Source: Tepidamorphaceae bacterium (lineage in GTDB: Bacteria; Pseudomonadota; Alphaproteobacteria; Rhizobiales; JAKSCL01). From it: a stretch of 64,000 nucleotides of DNA. A program made the position numbers and the translations under genes. Of the stretch, positions 58,058 through 64,000 are shown one piece after another. The stretch is from the NCBI GenBank assembly GCA_028289445.1, contig JANQPO010000021.1:1-64000 (forward strand), in the 5' to 3' direction. The notes under the pieces are model-generated. The model was not told where the DNA came from and made no database searches. It saw only the letters and a program-made list of their open reading frames with translations. The stretch's first letter is position 1, and each line of letters begins with the position of its first letter.

Positions 58058-60733
58058 TCAGGCAATGTCGCGACGGGCGAACGACATCGAACGGAATTGC
58101 GTCTTATAGGGGCTCTCGCCCATCTTGCGCACTTTGCCAACGCCCATCTTGTAGTTGTAGTTGCCGCTGATCCAATCGACCACACGGCCCGCCAGCGCAT
58201 TCGCTGGTTGCGACGTATGCAGGAAGTCCATGTAGCCGAGGTTCTCTTTCACGGCGGGCGTCACGATGGCAACCGCTGTGATCGACGCGCGGGTCAGCTC
58301 AATATGTCCATTCTTCAACAGCGCGGCGAAATCGAAATCGGATCCTTCGACGCCGACAATCGTGTCCTTTTGCACCGGTATCCGATCCGAATACACTTGG
58401 ACATAATCGCCATTTTCAATGCCGCGCGCTTCTGCCACCTTGGGGTGAAGCTCAATCCAGTTTTCCGGCCAGCGCTGCACGATATAGGGACGGCGACGGT
58501 CGTCATAGCCTGACTGCCAGCGCTCATTGATGCGGCCCGAACTGATCCAGATTTCGTCTTCGCGCGGCTTGAGCCATTCCCAATAGCTTGCAAACAGGTC
58601 CCACGGCGCCTTTTGAATGTTGCACTTGCCCGTCTGGCTGTTGAAGTGCGTGAGCTTCTTGTTGAAGACGTTTCGACCCTGCGGACCCTCTTCTGGCAAT
58701 ACGCGATTGACGTCGTGAAGGCGCTTGGTCTCGACGAGATTGCCCTCCGCGTCCATCAAAACGGGCCCTTGGATGCCGTTGGTCCCGAACTCGGCAAACT
58801 TCTCATGAAGCGTCTTGCCCTCGCGGCGGGCTGCGACGAGCACCATGTTGAAGTCCTTCCGGCTGCCGCGAGAATGGCGGGCGCCTTCCTCCAGCACCTC
58901 GTTGGAGTTCTGCCAGTCGAAGCCCTCAAAACCCATTTTCTTGGCAAGCTTGGCGATGATCCACCAGTCGGGCTTGGCCTCGCCCGGCGGATCGTAGAAT
59001 TTCGGGTAAAGCCGCAAGCGGCGCTCGCCATTGGCGCGGGTGAACGTATCCTCACCCCAGCCCGAGGCCGGGAAGACGATATCCGCATATCGCGCGCCTA
59101 TCGGATCGACCAGATAGATGTCCTGGTTCCAGACGACCATGCCGCCGGAGTCGACCCGCCGCTTGAGCGTGTCGACGATGTCCTGCTTCTCGAAGGACAT
59201 GACCTGGTGCGGATTGCGCGTGGTCAGTTCGTCGAACTTCGCCTGAAGCGATTGGCTGCCGCACATGGCCTGAACCCAGGTGGTGCCGATCACATGGGCG
59301 AGACGGGTGTGGCCCGACATTAAATAGCGGTCGGTGTCCATGGCTCTACGCCGGCGACCAGGCAGCTTCTCCGGCGATTTGTTGCGGGGATAACCGCCGC
59401 CTCTCAGGCCGCCACGCTGGTGTCCGCCGGCGCGACCGATCACCTGGCCGGGCCGTCCGCCCGCGCCGCAGACGATCCCAAGCGCGGAGATCGCCTGTGT
59501 GTTGCCGGTGTTGTTCGACCAGTAGAATCCCTTCTCGATCATGATCGAGGTCTTGGGACGCGATCCGTCGGCGCGCGGCTTCGCCATCCACTCGGCGGCC
59601 GTATAGATCTTCTGGACATCGATCTGCGCCATTTCGGCGGCGACTTCGGGCTTGGAATAATCCTGGCTTAAAAGCCATTCCTTCCAGTCCTCGAATCCAG
59701 CCGTCTGGAACTTGCCCCAGGTCGTGCGCCACTGCCATGGCGTGTTTCGGGTACCTTGACCGAAGCCGGAGGACGACTCCCACTTGTTGTTGACCCATTT
59801 CTGGATCCACTCGCTGTCCTCCCAGCCGTTCTCGACGATCACACGCGCAATCGCGAGAACGACGGGCAAGTCCGTCCCCGGCTGGATGTCGATGCACATC
59901 CCGCCGTTCTTTTCGGCGTAGGCTACCCCAGCCGTCTTGCGGGGCAGGAGAAAGATCGCCTTCTGCCCGCTCTGAATTCCGGGCATGATCCAGTCGGTGA
60001 AGAGGATGGTTTTCGATTCATAAGGGTCCGTGCCGCACATCAGCAGCGTTTCGGCATCCCGCCAATCCTCGTAAGACGGGCCGAAGTTATCGAAGCCCGC
60101 GTCGCGGAAACCCGGCGTGGACGTGACGTCCGACGGTGTGTCGTGGAAGGTGAAATTCGCTGTGCGAACGTGCCGCAGCGCGTATTTGGTAATCGCGTAT
60201 GTGTTCTCCATGTACCCGTAGGAGAACGTCTTGACGCCATATGCGTTGGTGCCGTGCTTCTCAAGAACGTAGTTGCCGACCTCTGCCGCAATTTCGAGCG
60301 CGAAGTCCCAGGTCACCGGCATCAAAACGCCAAACATACGCACCATCGGCGACTTCAGCCGGTCGCGTGTGGGGGTTTGCGGATTGTAGACCTTTTGCGC
60401 GATTGCCCCGCCACGGATCGACGAATTGCCCAGCGGATTGACGAACTCGGTGTCCTTGTCAGGGATGATCACGACGTGGTGCGGCTCGCCGTTGTGGAGC
60501 ACGATGTTGTGCTGGTTGGGCGCGATCCAGGCGCCTAGCGGCGCGACCGGAAAGTCCTCGCCGAAGGCATTCTGGTCGGCGAGCGGGCCGCCATTGCGAC
60601 CGCCGGCAACCGGCCAGCGGTAGACCTTGTAGCCGCATGCGACGATGCAGTAATCGCAGGCGGTCGAAATGACGTCGGCATCCGGCGGGGGAAGCGGAAC
60701 GGAAGTTTCTGGAACGTAGTATGGCGTAGACAT
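58058..60733 (-). CDS. idrA: AioA/IdrA-like molybdopterin oxidoreductase large subunit
   Basis: The 891-residue molybdo-bis-PGD enzyme belongs to the arsenite oxidase branch of the DMSO reductase family. The cluster motif Cys26-x2-Cys29-x3-Cys33 is followed by Ser104 where most relatives have a fourth Cys, as in the 3Fe-4S AioA. Of the AioA arsenite ligands, Glu203, Arg419 and His423 align with Glu176, Arg434 and His438, but His195 aligns with Lys168. It has no signal peptide and would be exported with the Tat-signal Rieske partner. The neighbouring Rieske and two di-heme peroxidase genes match the iodate reductase set IdrABP1P2, in which IdrAB reduces iodate in the periplasm. Arsenite oxidase is the main alternative. 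Confidence 0.8.
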   Translation of the reverse strand: MSTPYYVPETSVPLPPPDADVISTACDYCIVACGYKVYRWPVAGGRNGGPLADQNAFGEDFPVAPLGAWIAPNQHNIVLHNGEPHHVVIIPDKDTEFVNPLGNSSIRGGAIAQKVYNPQTPTRDRLKSPMVRMFGVLMPVTWDFALEIAAEVGNYVLEKHGTNAYGVKTFSYGYMENTYAITKYALRHVRTANFTFHDTPSDVTSTPGFRDAGFDNFGPSYEDWRDAETLLMCGTDPYESKTILFTDWIMPGIQSGQKAIFLLPRKTAGVAYAEKNGGMCIDIQPGTDLPVVLAIARVIVENGWEDSEWIQKWVNNKWESSSGFGQGTRNTPWQWRTTWGKFQTAGFEDWKEWLLSQDYSKPEVAAEMAQIDVQKIYTAAEWMAKPRADGSRPKTSIMIEKGFYWSNNTGNTQAISALGIVCGAGGRPGQVIGRAGGHQRGGLRGGGYPRNKSPEKLPGRRRRAMDTDRYLMSGHTRLAHVIGTTWVQAMCGSQSLQAKFDELTTRNPHQVMSFEKQDIVDTLKRRVDSGGMVVWNQDIYLVDPIGARYADIVFPASGWGEDTFTRANGERRLRLYPKFYDPPGEAKPDWWIIAKLAKKMGFEGFDWQNSNEVLEEGARHSRGSRKDFNMVLVAARREGKTLHEKFAEFGTNGIQGPVLMDAEGNLVETKRLHDVNRVLPEEGPQGRNVFNKKLTHFNSQTGKCNIQKAPWDLFASYWEWLKPREDEIWISSGRINERWQSGYDDRRRPYIVQRWPENWIELHPKVAEARGIENGDYVQVYSDRIPVQKDTIVGVEGSDFDFAALLKNGHIELTRASITAVAIVTPAVKENLGYMDFLHTSQPANALAGRVVDWISGNYNYKMGVGKVRKMGESPYKTQFRSMSFARRDIA

Positions 60734-60745
60734 CCGTGTTGCTCC

Positions 60746-61336
60746 TTAGCCCTGAAGATTGTCGAAGCGGCCATAGATCAGGCCGAACATCCCGACGGCG
60801 TAGATATCGTCGCCTTCGAGCTCCAACAGCACCTGCGGTAGCGACTGATACGCCTGGCCGGAAATGAAGATCCCGTGGCGCGTCAGATCGAACGTGGTCA
60901 GGTGCAGCGGGCAAGGACCAAGGGCCTTGTCCGCCGCCTGGTAGGTGCCCTGCAAGGGGCCGCCCTGGTGGGTGCATGTGTAGTTGAACGCCACCACGTC
61001 CTTTTGCGGCCCAATGCCGCCGCCGGCCTCCTGGCCGAGTTTGACGAGAATGGACTCGGCGTATTCGCCTTCGTCCGGATATTCGAAGTCGAAGGGGACA
61101 TCGACCTCCAACTCGCTCAGCTTGGCGATCAACTTTCTGGGATAGGTCGACACTGCCGCCGGGGTCTGAGCTTCCGACATGCCGGGGATGCCGACCATCA
61201 CCACGGTGGTTGCTATGCCGCCCGTGAGCAGGAATTGGCGACGGTTCATCAGGCACCGCCGGGTTCCCGCCTTCGCGGCTTCCCCGTTTTCACCATTGAT
61301 TGCGGCGAGGATTTTCGGATCAACGTTGGCCATCAT
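60746..61336 (-). CDS. idrB: Tat-exported Rieske subunit (IdrB/AioB-like)
   Basis: The 196-residue small subunit has a cytoplasmic lead of about 30 residues, a twin-arginine motif NRRQFLLTGG (Arg32-Arg33) and a hydrophobic stretch. The Rieske 2Fe-2S ligands are Cys121-x-His123 and Cys142-x2-His145 (CTHQGG, CPLH). The extra disulfide cysteines of bc1-type Rieske proteins are missing, as in AioB from Alcaligenes. ATG 61336 and 61333 are both possible starts after GAGGAG. It lies 12 nt before the large subunit gene and transfers electrons between it and a periplasmic carrier. Confidence 0.87.
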   Translation of the reverse strand: MMANVDPKILAAINGENGEAAKAGTRRCLMNRRQFLLTGGIATTVVMVGIPGMSEAQTPAAVSTYPRKLIAKLSELEVDVPFDFEYPDEGEYAESILVKLGQEAGGGIGPQKDVVAFNYTCTHQGGPLQGTYQAADKALGPCPLHLTTFDLTRHGIFISGQAYQSLPQVLLELEGDDIYAVGMFGLIYGRFDNLQG

Positions 61337-61347
61337 CTGTCTCCTCG

Positions 61348-62475
61348 TCAGTTCCCTGCCGTCGGCAGCGGTTCCATAGCGGGGATATCCGGTATGTCGG
61401 GCAGGATCTCTTCGCCGCTCAGGCTTTCGATAAAGGCGACGAGGTCGTCGATCTCTGCGTCGCTGAGGCCAAGAGGCTGGATCAGTTCACTCTTGTTTTC
61501 GGCGAACTCGTTCTCGCCGCCGCCATTGTTGTAGAAGACGACGACATCGCGCAGCGTTTCCAGCATGCCGTTGTGCATGTAGGGGAAGGTGTACTTGGTG
61601 TAGCGCAGAGACGGCACGCGGAACTTGCCCTTGTCCGCTTTCTGCTTGGTGCGGAAATAAAGGCCCGGATCGTCCTTTGTCGTTCTGTACATCTCCTCGG
61701 TTGAGCCCTTGGCGTAAAGCTCGAACCGGAACGTGATTTGCGCGATCGGGTCGGAGTCCCACCCGTCATAGGGCGGAACGCCTGTGTTGTAATACGCCTC
61801 GTTCGAGAGCAGCGGACCGCTATGGCAGGCGATGCAATTGGCCTTGCCGGCGAACAGGTCCAGGCCTCGTTTTTGTTGCTCGGTGAGGGCGTCATCGTCG
61901 CCGCGCATGTAGTTGTCGAACGGCGTGTCGGTCTGGACCAGGGTGCGCTGATAAGCAGCGATCGCCATATACGCATGGCGCACGCTCGGCCAGTCATCGC
62001 CGAAGACCTCGCGAAATGCTTCGCGGTACTCCGGCACGAAAGCCAGGCGCGACTCCATCATGTCGTCTTCGCCGTTGCCGGCCACGCCGCCGCGTGCCGC
62101 CGACCGCGCCTGGTGCTCAAGCGATCCGGACGCGCCGGCCCAAAAGAGCTTGCCGTAGTATGCGGAGTTGATGATGGTTTGGCTGTTGCGCCAGTGTGTC
62201 GTCCCCGGATAGCCAAAGCTGATTGGCGCTTGCACGGCCCAACCCGCGGCGGGTTCGTGACAGGCCGCGCAGCCCATGACGTAATTGCCGGACAGGATCG
62301 GATCGAAAAACAGCTTCTCGCCGAGCGCAACCTTTTCCGGGGTCATCGGATTGTCTGCGGGGATTGGCGGCGGACCGAGAGCGGCAAGCCCTTCCGGTCG
62401 CGGGTTGTCCTCAGCCAGAGCCGCACCGGCGGCAAGCGTGGCAACAGTGAGGGCGGTGATGGTGATGCGTGTCAT
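61348..62475 (-). CDS. Di-heme cytochrome c peroxidase/MauG-like protein (IdrP-like), second
   Basis: The 375-residue exported protein starts MTRITITALTVATLAAGAAL at 62475, after GGGAGG, with a signal peptide cleaved after ALA near residue 21. Two c-type heme sites are Cys69-AA-Cys72-His73 and Cys214-IA-Cys217-His218. The C-terminal segment KFRVPSLRYTKYTFPYMHNGM is typical of the CcpA/MauG family. With its upstream paralogue it corresponds to IdrP1/IdrP2, which are proposed to remove peroxide formed during iodate reduction. P1 and P2 cannot be assigned by eye. It lies 11 nt before the Rieske gene. Confidence 0.87.
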   Translation of the reverse strand: MTRITITALTVATLAAGAALAEDNPRPEGLAALGPPPIPADNPMTPEKVALGEKLFFDPILSGNYVMGCAACHEPAAGWAVQAPISFGYPGTTHWRNSQTIINSAYYGKLFWAGASGSLEHQARSAARGGVAGNGEDDMMESRLAFVPEYREAFREVFGDDWPSVRHAYMAIAAYQRTLVQTDTPFDNYMRGDDDALTEQQKRGLDLFAGKANCIACHSGPLLSNEAYYNTGVPPYDGWDSDPIAQITFRFELYAKGSTEEMYRTTKDDPGLYFRTKQKADKGKFRVPSLRYTKYTFPYMHNGMLETLRDVVVFYNNGGGENEFAENKSELIQPLGLSDAEIDDLVAFIESLSGEEILPDIPDIPAMEPLPTAGN

Positions 62476-62486
62476 TGTGACCTCCC

Positions 62487-63638
62487 TCAGTTCGACACGT
62501 TGCGCCAGTCTTCGATCAGCGCGTAGTCGTAGTCGTCCTCGCGCCACACGTAGGCGTCGATGTCAAAGCTGTCGCCGGAGAGCGCTTCGAGGAACGCGAC
62601 CAGATCGGACTTTTCTGAAGACACCAGGCCAAGCGGCTGGATCCGGGCATCCTTCAGCGGGTCATCGCCGCCGCCCGCATCGTAGAAGTCGACGACTTCT
62701 TCCAGAGTCTGGAACATGCCGTTGTGCATGTAGGGCGCGGTCCACTTCAGCTCGCGAAGGGTCGGTGTCAGGAAGCTGCGGCGTGTCTCATCGCGATGGG
62801 TGCGGATGTAAGCGCCGAGGTCTTCGCGCAGGTTCATGTAGTTGGGCACGCCAAAGAACTTGGCATAGGTCACGAAAGCCGAATGCCGCTCGGGATCGGA
62901 CCAGATATCGGGATTGTCGGGAACCCCGATGTTGTGCGGCTTGTCGTCGGTGAAACGAGCGCCGATATGGCAGGCGGTACATCGGCCCTTGCCTTCAAAG
63001 ATCGTCTGTCCCCGCTGTGCGGCCGCGCTCATCTGGCCCGTATCGTATGGGGCGTTGCGCGACTGAATTGTCTTCATGAAGTCCATGAGCGCGTTGCGCG
63101 CACCGCCGTTTGAAGGCTCGGACATTCCCGCCGCTTGGAACATTTCGATGTATTTGCGATCCTGCTTTAAGCGCTCCTGCATGATCCGCATGTCCATGTT
63201 CATCAGGTAGGTCTCGGTGATCATCTCCCGCGCGGTGTCGTTGAGGTTCGTGCCGAGCCGACCGTCATGCATCCATGCGTCGCGAAAACCGACATTCGCC
63301 AATGTGGGTGTGTTGCGGAAATGGGCGGCCCCGGTATAGGCCGCTGACAGCGCCAGTCCGTCGGTGAAGGCCTTGTCGGGCTGGTGGCAACTCCCACAAG
63401 ACAGCGATGTGTCACCGGAAAGCCGGAAGTCATAAAACAGCCGTTTGCCAAGCTCGGCCCGTGCCGCATTAACCTCCAACGCCGGTTCGGGCGTTACCGC
63501 CTCCTGCCCGAAGGCCGCGCCGCCGACCAGGAACGCGCCCGTCAAAACGGTTCCCAAAAGTGTGGGGGTTCGCCTCTTAGGTTTTTTGTTGTGCAGACAA
63601 TGAACGCCTGGCTCTTGGATAGGCGCGTCTAGGGCCAT
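62487..63638 (-). CDS. Di-heme cytochrome c peroxidase/MauG-like protein (IdrP-like), first
   Basis: The 383-residue exported protein starts MALDAPIQEPGVHCLHNKKP at 63638, after GGGAGGG, with a hydrophobic signal LLGTVLTGAFLVGGAAFG around residues 27-44. Heme sites are Cys81-GS-Cys84-His85 and Cys220-TA-Cys223-His224, and FLTPTLRELKWTAPYMHNGM lies near the C-terminus. It is about the same size as the next gene but clearly diverged, so it is an old paralogue. It is the first gene of the six-gene unit, and the regulatory repeats lie about 140 bp upstream. Confidence 0.87.
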   Translation of the reverse strand: MALDAPIQEPGVHCLHNKKPKRRTPTLLGTVLTGAFLVGGAAFGQEAVTPEPALEVNAARAELGKRLFYDFRLSGDTSLSCGSCHQPDKAFTDGLALSAAYTGAAHFRNTPTLANVGFRDAWMHDGRLGTNLNDTAREMITETYLMNMDMRIMQERLKQDRKYIEMFQAAGMSEPSNGGARNALMDFMKTIQSRNAPYDTGQMSAAAQRGQTIFEGKGRCTACHIGARFTDDKPHNIGVPDNPDIWSDPERHSAFVTYAKFFGVPNYMNLREDLGAYIRTHRDETRRSFLTPTLRELKWTAPYMHNGMFQTLEEVVDFYDAGGGDDPLKDARIQPLGLVSSEKSDLVAFLEALSGDSFDIDAYVWREDDYDYALIEDWRNVSN

Positions 63639-63776
63639 GCATCCCTCCCTCAGTCGTCCCGCATCGCGAAGGAGTTTTCTGTTCGCGATCGCGAGATGGT
63701 CGCGCGGCAAATGCGAAACTGCGTGCGTAGACTAACAGCGGTCGAGATGACGGTTGTTTCGGATGTCGTGAATTAC

Positions 63777-63803
63777 GTGACGAACTGTGACGATTTGTGA
63801 CGA
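63777..63803. promoter_or_regulatory. Three phased GTGACGA direct repeats upstream of the Idr-like operon
   Basis: GTGACGA occurs at 63777-63783, 63787-63793 and 63797-63803, a period of exactly 10 bp, with T before the second and third copies (TGTGACGA). All three would face the same side of the helix, as expected for a regulator binding as an oligomer. The site is about 140 bp before the first operon gene and 26 bp after the stop of the receiver-domain gene. No clear promoter was seen in 63639-63776. Confidence 0.65.
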
Positions 63804-63828
63804 TGCAGTGCTTAGAGCGCCTGGTTTT

Positions 63829-64000
63829 CTAGGAAGCGGCGTGCACCGCTCGGTCAAGAACTGTGCGCACATGTCGCGCGAGAACGGTCGGATCGACCGG
63901 TTTATCCAAAATATCTGCCGCCGGTCCGGCGAGCCTGACGCGTTCAGGGCGGTATCCGCTGCAAAATATGACGGGAATATCCGGGCTGAGCGAACGCATC
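63829..64000 (-). CDS. Receiver-domain protein, C-terminal end only
   Basis: The minus strand encodes the last 57 residues of a response-regulator receiver domain, which runs off the right edge. It reads SPDIPVIFCSGYRPERV, then ADILDKPVDPTVLARHVR, and ends LDRAVHAAS. The conserved Ser of the beta-4 region (FCSGY) and the Lys of DKPVD are present. The protein stops right after the domain, so it is either a single-domain regulator or a hybrid histidine kinase. It is on the same strand as the Idr-like operon, 190 bp upstream of its first gene. Confidence 0.8.
   Translation of the reverse strand, partial: MRSLSPDIPVIFCSGYRPERVRLAGPAADILDKPVDPTVLARHVRTVLDRAVHAAS

Noticed and set aside
58058..61336. 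Naming the molybdoenzyme and Rieske pair arsenite oxidase (AioBA)
   Set aside because: Two di-heme peroxidase genes precede the pair, one arsenite ligand is replaced, and no AioX/S/R-type or arsenic genes are seen in the visible neighbourhood.

Overview
The window looks like the chromosome of an alphaproteobacterium, most probably Hyphomicrobiales (Rhizobiales). The evidence is high GC, the blocks dnaA-dnaN-recF-gyrB with rpsT, mutM/ubiE-ubiB-coaBC-dut, irr next to fabA-fabB-fabI, a mesaconyl-CoA-hydratase-like gene next to sdhCDAB, and infC-rpmI-rplT-pheS-pheT, plus small interspersed palindromes of a type common in that order. Gene density is very high. Many neighbours share ATGA start/stop overlaps, and two convergent pairs end on a shared palindromic stop. 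No CRISPR array, IS element, integrase or prophage was seen.

0-9.4 kb: a minus-strand replication block (gyrB cut by the left edge, recF, dnaN, dnaA, then a rhodanese gene directly upstream of dnaA), an AT-richer 0.6 kb gene-free stretch, rpsT with a promoter and terminator, an enoyl-CoA hydratase and mutM. 9.4-15.3 kb: ubiquinone biosynthesis (ubiE, ubiB), CoA biosynthesis (coaBC), dut, cysK and a MoeB/ThiF protein. 15.3-18.5 kb: unsaturated fatty-acid synthesis (fabA-fabB-fabI) divergent from irr. 18.5-26.6 kb: an SH3-like exported protein, a 2-hydroxyacid dehydrogenase, a GST, a stress protein, a glycine-zipper lipoprotein with a strong terminator, a nucleoside hydrolase, a DUF429 protein, a pyridoxal-kinase-like protein and a CitE-like lyase. 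26.6-34.1 kb: amtB with a PII gene, a mesaconyl-CoA-hydratase-like gene and sdhC-D-A-(small secreted Cys protein)-B. 34.2-39.7 kb: translation genes, with infC starting at AUU and an ASCH-domain gene between pheS and pheT. 39.7-47.9 kb: a fused double GT4 glycosyltransferase, a hydrolase, queG, uppP, two SDR proteins and tRNA-Leu(CAG). 48-52.5 kb: an AfuABC-like ABC importer preceded by a near-consensus Pho box, which points to a phosphorylated substrate rather than iron. 52.6-55.1 kb: an exported protein of unknown function and a cyclase-TPR protein.

The most interesting part is 55.4-63.7 kb. This minus-strand operon encodes two di-heme cytochrome c peroxidase/MauG-like proteins, a Tat-exported Rieske subunit and an AioA-like molybdopterin oxidoreductase with a 3Fe-4S motif. 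That is the gene set of the iodate reductase system IdrABP1P2. The same transcript continues into a 711-residue HEAT-repeat protein and a pseudoazurin-like blue copper protein, which would make a plausible chaperone and electron donor. The promoter region carries three copies of GTGACGA spaced exactly 10 bp apart, and a receiver-domain protein is cut off at the right edge. One of the four arsenite-binding residues of AioA is replaced in the large subunit, which argues against an arsenite oxidase.
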